From positions 1-33,045 of the forward strand of contig CABZUC010000006.1 of the NCBI GenBank assembly GCA_902528805.1: a DNA stretch of 33,045 bases, given 5' to 3'. The position numbers were made by a program, and so were the translations under genes. This DNA is from an uncultured Alphaproteobacteria bacterium (GTDB taxonomy: Bacteria > Pseudomonadota > Alphaproteobacteria > HIMB59). The notes beneath the pieces were generated by a model. The model searched no databases. It saw nothing but the letters and a program-made list of their open reading frames with translations, and was not told where the DNA came from. Below are positions 24,349-32,338 of this stretch, one piece after another; the stretch's first letter is position 1, and each line of letters opens with the position of its first letter.

Positions 24349-25839
24349 ATGAACTTCTTTAGATTCCCAGAAAGTATCCCCACTATTTTTTACACCATCA
24401 TTTGGATATGCTTGTTAGCTGCAATCAGTTTAGGTACACCTTACTATTTTACTGGTGATTTAAATTTTTTAATTTCATTAAAAAATAATAATTTAGTTTC
24501 AAATTTTTCAGATTTTATAAATCCACATTTAATATTATTAAATCTTGCTATCAAGATATCTAATGTATTTGCCTTAGATAATTACATTATATTAAGATTT
24601 CTAAATTTTATTTACTTAGGTTTAGTAATTTTAGTCACCTATAAAATTATTAAATTAAAATTTTATGACCTTCATTATTTAATGCCACTTACTGCAGTAT
24701 TATTTAGTGGCACAATTATAATTTCAATAACAACCATTAATGGCTCTCTTCTTTCTGGGTTAATTACTTTATTAATAATTTATTATTTAATAAGATTTTT
24801 TGATGAAGAAAAGATTTTAAATGTACTTTTTTTTATTCTTTTTAGTTTAATTGCATTAATTTTAAATAATTTCTTCTTTATTATTTTAATCTCATTTTTG
24901 ATTATATTAAGATTATTTAATCTAAAATTAGAAAAGAAAAAACGATTGAGTTTAATTTCTTATCTTTGCTCAATATATATAATAGCTTTAATATTTTTAA
25001 TTATTCAAGGTATTGATGAAACAGATAACCTTTCTCCCTTTAACTATGATTTATCTATTTTGATGCAGAGAATTGTAGAGAGTATTATTTTTTTACTTCC
25101 TTTAATAAGTCTGTTGATTATCGCTATATTTTATAATGTTTTTAAAAAAGTTAATTGGAACAAGGATTTAATAACATTTTTTTCATTAATAATTATTTCT
25201 TGGTTTTTATTTATTTTTTCAAATAAATTAAATTTATCAATATTGGTGTTTATGTTACCAATAATGTCCATTTACATTTTCAGAACATTAGAATTTGTAG
25301 AGTTAAAATGGTCAAAAATTTTTTTAATTAGTCTTATTTTAATACCAGCTATCATTATTTATTTTGATACATCTCTTTATCAAAATATGTCAGACATACC
25401 CCACATTAATTATCTCTTCTACAGTTCCATAATTTTAGCCTCATTAATTAATCCTATTTTTTCATTGCAGAAAAAATCTATAACTGCCGTGTATAAAACT
25501 ATCTCATTTTCCCTAATTTTAAGTTTATTTTTTTCCATAATATTTTTTTATTCTCAATATATGTCAAAAACATTAAGTTTTGTCATACCTGATACTTTAG
25601 TAAATGAGCTTAATTGTGATATACAAAAAACTGAATTTATATTAGAAAAAGATCATCCATTGGATTTAGTGTTATTTTTTAGTGATAAAATCGATCCAGA
25701 CTATTTTTCTGATTGTCAAATAGCACTAACATTTAGCTCGATTGATAGCACTCCAATAGACGATAGCGATGCTATAAATAAAACTATATTAGATTTAAGA
25801 TCAAAATCTTATATTAATCTTAACTTTAAAAAATTATGA
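24349..25839 (+). CDS. Polytopic membrane protein, GT-C glycosyltransferase-like
   Basis: 496 residues with roughly eleven or twelve hydrophobic segments and a polar C-terminal end of about 80 residues. The first loop (GTPYYFTGDLNFLISL...NPHLILLNLAIKI) is placed like the first periplasmic loop of ArnT/PMT-type GT-C enzymes, which transfer sugars from polyprenyl-phosphate. The acidic pair those enzymes use is not clearly kept, so activity is doubtful. The base composition is among the lowest-GC in the window, as usual for membrane genes. Its stop overlaps the next gene (ATGA), a two-domain PAP2 protein, which supports an envelope lipid or polysaccharide role. Function is not recognised beyond this. 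Confidence 0.55.
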   Translation: MNFFRFPESIPTIFYTIIWICLLAAISLGTPYYFTGDLNFLISLKNNNLVSNFSDFINPHLILLNLAIKISNVFALDNYIILRFLNFIYLGLVILVTYKIIKLKFYDLHYLMPLTAVLFSGTIIISITTINGSLLSGLITLLIIYYLIRFFDEEKILNVLFFILFSLIALILNNFFFIILISFLIILRLFNLKLEKKKRLSLISYLCSIYIIALIFLIIQGIDETDNLSPFNYDLSILMQRIVESIIFLLPLISLLIIAIFYNVFKKVNWNKDLITFFSLIIISWFLFIFSNKLNLSILVFMLPIMSIYIFRTLEFVELKWSKIFLISLILIPAIIIYFDTSLYQNMSDIPHINYLFYSSIILASLINPIFSLQKKSITAVYKTISFSLILSLFFSIIFFYSQYMSKTLSFVIPDTLVNELNCDIQKTEFILEKDHPLDLVLFFSDKIDPDYFSDCQIALTFSSIDSTPIDDSDAINKTILDLRSKSYINLNFKKL

Positions 25840-27278
25840 CTTTTTTAAATCTATTAAATGCTCAAGAAAAAAAAGTAAGTATTTATTTATTAATTGGTGT
25901 TCTTTTTTTCTTATTTTTCGATTACTCTATAGCTTCATTCTTTGATAGCTTAAATTATCAAACCAAGTCACTTTTTGAGACTCTTACTCATTTTGGAAAC
26001 TCTTTATATTTTTTTATACCCACTATTTTAACATGGGCACTAGTTAAAATAGTTAAAAGTAAAAATCAGATCATCAATACTATCAGTGAGATAAGTTTAT
26101 TTATTTTTTTGAATATTTTATTAAGCGGTATAGTCACACAAATATTAAAACATATTATTGGAAGACCCAGACCAGTATTGTTCAATGGTTTTGATTTAAA
26201 ATCATTAGATATTATACACTTTGACTCGAAGTGGCATTCATTCCCCTCAGGTCACTCGGCAACTATATTTGCATTTATCTTTTGTATGATATTTCTATTT
26301 CCCAAAATTAAGAATATTCTCATAACAATTGCGATTATAATTGCCTCTACAAGAGTAATTGTTGGTGCTCATTTTATAAGTGATATTTTTGGAGGTGCAC
26401 TAGTTGCATACCTTTCCTCAATATTTATTTTAAAAAAATTAGCCAGTAAACAAATATTGTTTATAGAAGAAAATGAAAAATTTTTACCAAATTCAAATGT
26501 AAATACAATTTCAAATTACATAGCCAATATTTATAAAAATATTTTTTCTCTTTATTTGAATTTTAATTTTTACTTTAAAACACTCACAATTACTCTATTG
26601 CTTTCTATTGTCTTCTTCTTATTCCCAACGTTGGACATTACGGTTAGTGGTTTATTCTTTGGACAGGACGGTAAATTTATTGCCACCGAGTCTGATTGGT
26701 TTATTTATTTTATACGCAAAATGTTGCTTCCACTCATGGCATTACTAGTTTTTTTTGTCCCTATAGCTGCAGTTATTAAACAAATTTATTTTAAAGAAAA
26801 AATCTTAAATATTCCTGTTAGGGAATGGGCTTACTTATTTTCTTGTCTAGTAATTGGAACGGGTATTGTTGTCAATTCTATTTTTAAAAATCTATGGGGG
26901 CGAGCAAGACCCAATGACACAATCCAGTTTGGCGGCCAAGAGCCGTTTACCATACCTTGGCTAAATGTTGATTATTGTAACACTAATTGTAGTTTTGTCT
27001 CTGGAGACGTATCTTTCTTTACACTGTCATTGGCTTTATTAATAATTTTTAATAAGGCCTCATGGAATACTTTTGCATACGCCGCTATTCTTTTAATTTC
27101 ACTATTAAGAATTATGGAGGGTGATCATTTTTTGAGTGATACTGTTATGAGCTTCATTATCACATACGTAATTATTATAGGGTTAAAAGACATTTTTAAA
27201 AATTTTCCAGAGGATCTAAATTTAAATCAAATTAAAAAATTTTCTTTTCAGTCCAAAAATAAATCAAAATTTGATTAA
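25836..27278 (+). CDS. Tandem two-domain PAP2 membrane phosphatase
   Basis: 480 residues holding two complete PAP2 (phosphatidic acid phosphatase 2) domains. Domain 1 has all three motifs: K105...RP (KHIIGRPRP), PSGH with H140, and STRVIVGAHFISD with the His near 175. Domain 2 has KNLWGRARP (351-359), then VSGD with D391 where the motif-2 His is expected, and LLRIMEGDHFLSD. Family members dephosphorylate lipid phosphates such as undecaprenyl pyrophosphate or lipid A on the periplasmic side. Most PAP2 proteins have one domain. Domain 2 also has long insertions (NDTIQFGGQEPFTIPW and two Cys near 382). Four-base overlap with the GT-C-like gene. Substrate unknown. Confidence 0.85.
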   Translation: MTFLNLLNAQEKKVSIYLLIGVLFFLFFDYSIASFFDSLNYQTKSLFETLTHFGNSLYFFIPTILTWALVKIVKSKNQIINTISEISLFIFLNILLSGIVTQILKHIIGRPRPVLFNGFDLKSLDIIHFDSKWHSFPSGHSATIFAFIFCMIFLFPKIKNILITIAIIIASTRVIVGAHFISDIFGGALVAYLSSIFILKKLASKQILFIEENEKFLPNSNVNTISNYIANIYKNIFSLYLNFNFYFKTLTITLLLSIVFFLFPTLDITVSGLFFGQDGKFIATESDWFIYFIRKMLLPLMALLVFFVPIAAVIKQIYFKEKILNIPVREWAYLFSCLVIGTGIVVNSIFKNLWGRARPNDTIQFGGQEPFTIPWLNVDYCNTNCSFVSGDVSFFTLSLALLIIFNKASWNTFAYAAILLISLLRIMEGDHFLSDTVMSFIITYVIIIGLKDIFKNFPEDLNLNQIKKFSFQSKNKSKFD

Positions 27279-27314
27279 ATTTCAAATTTTAAATATTATA
27301 TGTTAGCATAAGTT

Positions 27315-28178
27315 ATGAGACGTTTTTTTGGTCTTTTTATTGTTACTTTATTATTTCCATTTTTATTAATTGCTGAAAATTTAATTCCTAAAAAATTCCA
27401 TGGAACTTGGAGTAATGATTGTTCAAAAGAACAGGATGTTTTTATTATAAGTGAGAGTGGTTATTTCAATCTTTATGAAAGTCAGGACGAAATAGATGAG
27501 TATACCTATTTCTATCTTCAGTTTACAGACTCAAAGACATATGAAAATTGGACTTATCTAGATGGTGAAATATTTGAATTCAAAAATGTCTTTATGAAAT
27601 TGGATAATGATATTTTAGAGGTTGTGTTTGAAGAATTAGACAACCTTGAGGGATCTTATGATTTTTTAAATAATACAAATAATACATTTACATATGCAAA
27701 ATGTGACAACACTCCTGCCAGCATAACTCTATTGTTTGGAGAGGTTTTATCTTATATGAATTCAAAAGCATCTTTATCTTGCTCTAATTTTAGCAAAAAT
27801 AAAGGAAAGTGTTTTGAAGATCTATTTAGTTTTTTAGATATCTCTGAAAATAAAGCTCTCTCAAATGCAGAGATTAATAGAGCATCAAAGCTTTTAGTTT
27901 TCTTTAGTACCGTTAACGGACAAGAATTTAATGAAGCAGGAATGTTTGGAATAATTTCAAGTTATGCCATTACTCCTTTACTTACAAAAGTAATTTTAAC
28001 TAATTTTGATTTTGATAATAGTGCAGATCTAACATTGGAAGAAATGCTTCAAGATAGAGAAAGTTTATTTGATTTAGACTTTAGTAAAAATGATCAAATT
28101 GATATTGATAACCAAAAAATTAATAATCAAATCAAAGATTTCATAAACAAACTTCAAGGACTGGGAAGTCTTTTATAG
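27315..28178 (+). CDS. Secreted protein with EF-hand-like loops
   Basis: 287 residues with a Sec signal peptide (MRRFFGLFIVTLLFPFLLIA, cleavage likely after AEN or nearby). The N-terminal half (KKFHGTWSNDC..., about 25-135) looks beta-rich and opens like a lipocalin-type domain with a Gly-x-Trp. The C-terminal half is helical with EF-hand-like loops: DISENKALSNAE (about 174), DFDNSADLTLEE (about 233, the best match to DxDxSxDxxxxE) and DFSKNDQIDIDN (about 254, degenerate). It probably binds Ca2+ in the periplasm. Starts 36 bases after the PAP2 gene, likely the same transcript. Family not recognised. Confidence 0.65.
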   Translation: MRRFFGLFIVTLLFPFLLIAENLIPKKFHGTWSNDCSKEQDVFIISESGYFNLYESQDEIDEYTYFYLQFTDSKTYENWTYLDGEIFEFKNVFMKLDNDILEVVFEELDNLEGSYDFLNNTNNTFTYAKCDNTPASITLLFGEVLSYMNSKASLSCSNFSKNKGKCFEDLFSFLDISENKALSNAEINRASKLLVFFSTVNGQEFNEAGMFGIISSYAITPLLTKVILTNFDFDNSADLTLEEMLQDRESLFDLDFSKNDQIDIDNQKINNQIKDFINKLQGLGSLL

Positions 28179-28185
28179 TCATATT

Positions 28186-28260
28186 TGGCGGTTCCGCAAG
28201 GATTCGAACCCTGACTAAATGATCCGAAGTCATTTGTGCTATCCGTTACACTACGGAACC
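28186..28260 (-). tRNA. tRNA-Arg (anticodon TCG)
   Basis: Full 75-base cloverleaf with encoded CCA (28186-28188). Acceptor GGTTCCG/CGGAACC, D-stem GTGT/GCAC, anticodon stem AATGA/TCATT with loop CTTCGGA (anticodon TCG at 28227-28225), T-arm CAGGG-TTCGAAT-CCTTG, discriminator G. Reads CGN codons. Second arginine tRNA of the window; it sits eight bases past the convergent EF-hand gene. Confidence 0.97.
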
Positions 28261-28303
28261 AATTATTGATTTTATTAATTTTTAAATCCTTTAAAATAGA
28301 ATA

Positions 28304-28543
28304 ATGACTACTTTATCCAGTTCTATTTTCTATATTCTAACTGGATGGACTTGTGCAATAAATATATACAAATTCTTTTACCAAAAAAAATTAAAGGACT
28401 TTTCCAATAATAAAGATCAGCAAAATGATGGCCAATTGAATGAAATGAATTCACATTTCAAAAAAGCAGATAAATTGGGTAAAATTTTTCTTACACTATG
28501 GTGTTTTTCTGCAGTGTGGTTTTTCTATAATTTAAATGCATAA
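28304..28543 (+). CDS. Small two-helix membrane protein, unknown
   Basis: 79 residues. Two hydrophobic segments (about 8-27, IFYILTGWTCAINIYKFFY, and 59-77, LGKIFLTLWCFSAVWFFYNL) flank a polar, Asn/Gln/Lys-rich loop (DFSNNKDQQNDGQLNEMNSH). I do not recognise a family. It lies after the tRNA and 12 bases before the next small gene, so it probably opens the downstream transcript. It is long enough, with distinct segments and different neighbours in frame, to be a likely real gene. Confidence 0.6.
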   Translation: MTTLSSSIFYILTGWTCAINIYKFFYQKKLKDFSNNKDQQNDGQLNEMNSHFKKADKLGKIFLTLWCFSAVWFFYNLNA

Positions 28544-28555
28544 GGTAACAAAGAA

Positions 28556-28771
28556 ATGATTAACCCAGTATTTGATAAAAAAAAACATATAAAGTGGGAG
28601 TATAGAATTTACACTCAATACCTAGACGATGAAGAATTAGAGTCAGAAAACGAATGGCTCAATAAAGGTGGAAAAGAAGGTTGGGAGTTAGTAAACGTCA
28701 TAAAAGAAAAATCAGACGTCTCGTCAAAACATAAAATGATTTACTATTTTAAGAGAGAGAAGATTTCCTAA
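28556..28771 (+). CDS. Small DUF4177-like protein
   Basis: 71 residues, soluble. The pattern KWEYRIYTQYL...WLNKGGKEGWELVNVI...MIYYFKREKIS matches the DUF4177 type: a WEY strand, a loop with LN..G.EGWELV, and a closing YYFKR strand. Function of the family is unknown. It sits between two small membrane frames upstream of ybgC. An AAGGTAAC-like site precedes the ATG. Confidence 0.65.
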   Translation: MINPVFDKKKHIKWEYRIYTQYLDDEELESENEWLNKGGKEGWELVNVIKEKSDVSSKHKMIYYFKREKIS

Positions 28772-28794
28772 TAATTTCCTAGATAATTAATTAA

Positions 28795-28875
28795 ATGAAT
28801 GAATATAGATATTTAATCTTTGGAATAGTTATAATTACAATTACTTATATATTGTATTTAGGCCTAACAACTTAA
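28795..28875 (+). CDS. Possible 26-residue transmembrane micropeptide
   Basis: Frame MNEYRYLIFGIVIITITYIL followed by YLGLTT and stop. A short polar head, one hydrophobic helix of about 17 residues and a short tail. The TAA shares its last A with the ybgC ATG (TAATG), as seen at real gene junctions in this window. No Shine-Dalgarno. Could be a translational coupler, a small membrane subunit, or chance in AT-rich DNA. Confidence 0.35.
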   Translation: MNEYRYLIFGIVIITITYILYLGLTT

Positions 28876-29273
28876 TGTTTAAATACACTCTTAAAATATA
28901 TTACGAAGACACAGACGCTGGTGGTGTAGTGTATTATGCAAATTATTTGAAATTTATTGAGAGAGCGCGCACCGAAATGATTAATAAATTAGGTTTCACA
29001 CTCACCACATTACTTAAAGAGTATGATCGACTTTTTTTAGTTAAAAAAATTGAATGTGATTATATTGAATCTTGTAAACTTGAGGATACACTAAATGTTC
29101 AAAGTAATATTTTGGTTCTTAAAAATGCCTCATTTGAACTTGAACAAAATCTCTTAAAACAAAATAAAATAATTTTTAGATCCAAAATTATGATGGTTTG
29201 TGTTAACTCCCAAGGAGCTCCTAGTAAGATACCTAACGAGCTTCATAGTCTAATGAAAAATAAAGATGGATAA
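28875..29273 (+). CDS. YbgC-like acyl-CoA thioesterase
   Basis: 132-residue single hot-dog-fold protein of the 4-hydroxybenzoyl-CoA thioesterase/YbgC group. Seen: YYEDTDAGGVVYYANYLKFIERARTEM (start near 9), holding the catalytic Asp and the helix typical of YbgC, and YIESCKLEDTLNV. It hydrolyses short acyl-CoA. YbgC usually travels with tolQR; here it sits instead before acetoacetyl-CoA synthetase (eight-base overlap) and thiolase, hinting at a role with C4 acyl-CoA. No tol gene is in the window. Confidence 0.85.
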   Translation: MFKYTLKIYYEDTDAGGVVYYANYLKFIERARTEMINKLGFTLTTLLKEYDRLFLVKKIECDYIESCKLEDTLNVQSNILVLKNASFELEQNLLKQNKIIFRSKIMMVCVNSQGAPSKIPNELHSLMKNKDG

Positions 29274-31185
29274 ATTATTTGAACCAACTAATAAATTTAT
29301 TAAATCAACAAATCTTTATAAATTTCAAATATTTTTAGAGAAAAAATTTCTTAAAAAGTTTTCAAGTTACAATAAGCTTTGGCGGTGGAGCAATGATAAT
29401 CCACAAAACTTTTGGGAGTCTATAGTTGAATATTTTAATATTCATCTAGAAAAGAAAAAATCATTCAAAGCTTATAATAAAAAAAATTACTTTTGGAATT
29501 CTACTTTTTTTAATAACAGTAATCTTAACTACTATGATTTAATTTCTAAAAATAATTCTTCAGATACAGCAATTGAATTTATTGGAGAAAATAAATACAA
29601 AGAAATAATTACTTATGGAGATTTGAACAAAAGAGTCAATGCCTTAAGCAATTTCTTTCAAGGTTTAGGTATTAAAAAAGGTGATGTAGTAGTTGGATAT
29701 CTTCCAAATATACCCGACACAATAATTAGTTTCTTATCATCCGCTAAAATAGGTGCCGTTTGGTCTTCTTGTTCCGCTGATTTTGGAACACAAGCTGTAA
29801 TCGATAGGTTTTCGCAATTAAAACCTAAACTGCTAATTATCGCTAATCATTATTTTTACAATGGCAAAAAATTTGATTATTCAAAAAACTTAAGATTACT
29901 AAAACAAAACTTAAATAACCCAAGAATTTTAAAAACTAGCTACCCTTCCAATAAGAATACATCTCAATTTAAAAAAATCTTCTCTCAAAAAAAATATAAG
30001 AGAATTAATAAAAATGTCGCATTAGATTTCAACCACCCTCTTTATGTTTTATTTTCAAGCGGAACTACGGGGCTTCCCAAATGTATAACGCATGGTCATG
30101 GTGGCTCACTTCTACAGCACTTAAAAGAATTAGCACTACACACCAATGTTAAATCAAAAGATAAGATGCTTTTTCTAACAACATGTGGTTGGATGATGTG
30201 GAACTGGACTGTTTCAAATTTATTATTGGGATCTACAATTGTTCTTTATGATGGATCTCCATTTCACCCAAATACTAATCGAGTTATTAGTATGACAAAA
30301 GATACTAAATCAACAATGTTAGGTGCTGGTGCAAAAATTTATGAAACTATTCAGAATAAATACAAATCTAATAAAAAAAATGTTTTAAAAAAAATTAGCT
30401 GTTTTATATCTACTGGCTCGCCTCTAAGTCCAGATACTTTTAAATTTATAAATAAAAATTTAAATTCTCAATCATTCATACATTCAGTGAGTGGCGGTAC
30501 TGATATTGTCTCATGCTTTATGTTAGGTATACCAACTCTGCCTGTATATTCTGGTGAAATTCAAGGACCTGGTCTTGGTATGAACATTGATGTTTACAAT
30601 AAAAAGGGCAAACCAACAAAAAAAACAGGTGAGCTAGTTTGTAAGACTCCCTTCCCATCTAAGCCTATTTATTTTTGGAATGATAAACTTAATAGAAAAT
30701 ATAAATCTGCATATTTTGAAAAATTTCCAAATATATGGGCCCACGGAGATTATGTAAAAAAAACAAATAATGGAGGTTATGTAATATTTGGAAGGTCAGA
30801 TGCTACATTAAACCCAGGAGGCGTGAGAATAGGTACAGGAGAAATCTATAATAGTTTGCAAAAATTTCAGTGGATCGAGGATTGTTTGGCAACAGGATAT
30901 ATGACTGAGAATGACGAAAAAATTGTACTTTTTCTTAAATTATCAAACTCAAAAATTGCCATAGATTTTAGATCGGTATTAAAAAAACATCTTAAATTAT
31001 CTCTTAGTCCAAGACATGTTCCATGGAAGGTATTTGTAGTGAAAGATATTCCGAGAACAAAAAGTGGAAAAAACTCTGAAATACTTGTCAAAAAAATCAT
31101 CAATAATGATAAAGTTCAAAATCTAGGATCATTGGCAAATCCTGAGTCAGTAAATGAATATAGGATGATAAATATTAATGAATGA
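29266..31185 (+). CDS. Acetoacetyl-CoA synthetase
   Basis: 639-residue member of the acyl-adenylate-forming (ANL) superfamily. Features of acetoacetate-CoA ligase (AacS): the long N-terminal region with WRWSNDNPQNFWESIVEYF, then ADFGTQAVIDRFSQL (about 162), P-loop LFSSGTTGLPKCITHGHGG (about 263), TTCGWMMWNW, HGDYVKKTNNGGYVIFGRSD (about 491) and the catalytic Lys in PRTKSGKN (about 600). Makes acetoacetyl-CoA from acetoacetate and ATP. Eight-base overlap with ybgC before and with the thiolase after, which would split the product into acetyl-CoA: a coherent ketone-body use pathway. Confidence 0.9.
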   Translation: MDKLFEPTNKFIKSTNLYKFQIFLEKKFLKKFSSYNKLWRWSNDNPQNFWESIVEYFNIHLEKKKSFKAYNKKNYFWNSTFFNNSNLNYYDLISKNNSSDTAIEFIGENKYKEIITYGDLNKRVNALSNFFQGLGIKKGDVVVGYLPNIPDTIISFLSSAKIGAVWSSCSADFGTQAVIDRFSQLKPKLLIIANHYFYNGKKFDYSKNLRLLKQNLNNPRILKTSYPSNKNTSQFKKIFSQKKYKRINKNVALDFNHPLYVLFSSGTTGLPKCITHGHGGSLLQHLKELALHTNVKSKDKMLFLTTCGWMMWNWTVSNLLLGSTIVLYDGSPFHPNTNRVISMTKDTKSTMLGAGAKIYETIQNKYKSNKKNVLKKISCFISTGSPLSPDTFKFINKNLNSQSFIHSVSGGTDIVSCFMLGIPTLPVYSGEIQGPGLGMNIDVYNKKGKPTKKTGELVCKTPFPSKPIYFWNDKLNRKYKSAYFEKFPNIWAHGDYVKKTNNGGYVIFGRSDATLNPGGVRIGTGEIYNSLQKFQWIEDCLATGYMTENDEKIVLFLKLSNSKIAIDFRSVLKKHLKLSLSPRHVPWKVFVVKDIPRTKSGKNSEILVKKIINNDKVQNLGSLANPESVNEYRMININE

Positions 31186-32326
31186 TGTTTTTATAATTGA
31201 TGCAGTCAGAACACCCATAGGAGCATATCTTGGAAACTACAAAAAAACTGAGTCAGTAGATTTAGGAGTTTCTTGTCTTAAGGATTTATTTGCAAGAAAT
31301 AAAAAAATTAATACTAAAGAAATAGAAGGGCTAATTTTGGGACAGGTCCTAACAAGCGGTCTGGGAATGAATACAGCGAGGCAAGTTGCTTTAAATTCTG
31401 GAATGCAACAGACATCTTTTGCTTATGTTGTAAATCAAGTTTGTGGCAGTGGCATGAGAGCTACCATGGACGGATCATCTAAAATTTATTCAGGTGAGTC
31501 TGAACTATTAATTGTAGGTGGTCAGGAGAGCATGTCTAGAGCACGTCATACTTATTTAAGCAGGACAGGTGAAAAAAAATTAGAGAATAATGTTTTTATT
31601 GACACCCTAGTGAACGATGGATTAACAGATGCCTTTTCAAAAGAGCATATGGGCATAACTGCAGAAAATGTTTCAAGAAGATATACTGTCACTAGACAAG
31701 ACCAAGATCAATTTGCTTTTCAGTCGTACCTTAAAACATATAAGGCTATTAAAAATAATTATTTTAAAAACGAATTAATAAAATCGCCCTATAAAGATGA
31801 GGTTCGCAAAGACACTACTCTTGTCAAACTGGGTCAACTTAAAGCTGTTTTTAAAAAGTCTGGTACAGTTACAGCTGGAAATGCCTCTTCACTAAATGAT
31901 GGAGCCAGTCTTATAGCCTTAGCTTCTGAGAATTATATAAATTCTAATAAAATTAAACCCATAGCAAAAATTTTATCTTGGGCTTCATCAGCCGGTAATC
32001 CCGATTATATGGGAGTCACTCCTATTACGGCCATACAGAAATTAATGAAGAAAATGGGTGTTAATATAAGTTATTTTGATCTCGTTGAAATTAATGAGGC
32101 ATTTGCTGCAACCTCAGTTGCAGTTCAAAGATCATTAAAAATAGATCCAGATAAATTAAATATCGCTGGGGGAGCTATTGCATTAGGTCACCCAATTGGT
32201 TGTTCTGGTGCGAGAATAGTCACAACCTTGGCTCATCAATTAAGACGAACACAACAAAAAATTGGAGTCGCGAGTATGTGTATTGGCGGTGGACAAGGTC
32301 TAGCAATTGCTATTGAAAAAATTTAA
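31178..32326 (+). CDS. Acetyl-CoA acetyltransferase (thiolase)
   Basis: 382-residue degradative/biosynthetic thiolase of the AtoB/PhaA type, interconverting acetoacetyl-CoA and two acetyl-CoA. Seen: VRTPIGAYLG start, nucleophile Cys in NQVCGSGMRA (about 88), GGQESMSRARH, NEAFAATSVAV (about 305), GGAIALGHPIGCSGARI (about 335, catalytic His) and the final CIGGGQGLAI (Cys about 370). Overlaps the synthetase gene by eight bases. No phaB or phaC nearby, so polyhydroxybutyrate synthesis is not suggested. Confidence 0.95.
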   Translation: MNDVFIIDAVRTPIGAYLGNYKKTESVDLGVSCLKDLFARNKKINTKEIEGLILGQVLTSGLGMNTARQVALNSGMQQTSFAYVVNQVCGSGMRATMDGSSKIYSGESELLIVGGQESMSRARHTYLSRTGEKKLENNVFIDTLVNDGLTDAFSKEHMGITAENVSRRYTVTRQDQDQFAFQSYLKTYKAIKNNYFKNELIKSPYKDEVRKDTTLVKLGQLKAVFKKSGTVTAGNASSLNDGASLIALASENYINSNKIKPIAKILSWASSAGNPDYMGVTPITAIQKLMKKMGVNISYFDLVEINEAFAATSVAVQRSLKIDPDKLNIAGGAIALGHPIGCSGARIVTTLAHQLRRTQQKIGVASMCIGGGQGLAIAIEKI

Positions 32327-32338
32327 AACTTATTTCTT

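Noticed and set aside
28186..28260. tRNA-Arg(TCG) as an integration site for an island covering 24349-28178
   Set aside because: No integrase, no repeat of the tRNA 3' end elsewhere in the block, and base composition matches the neighbours.
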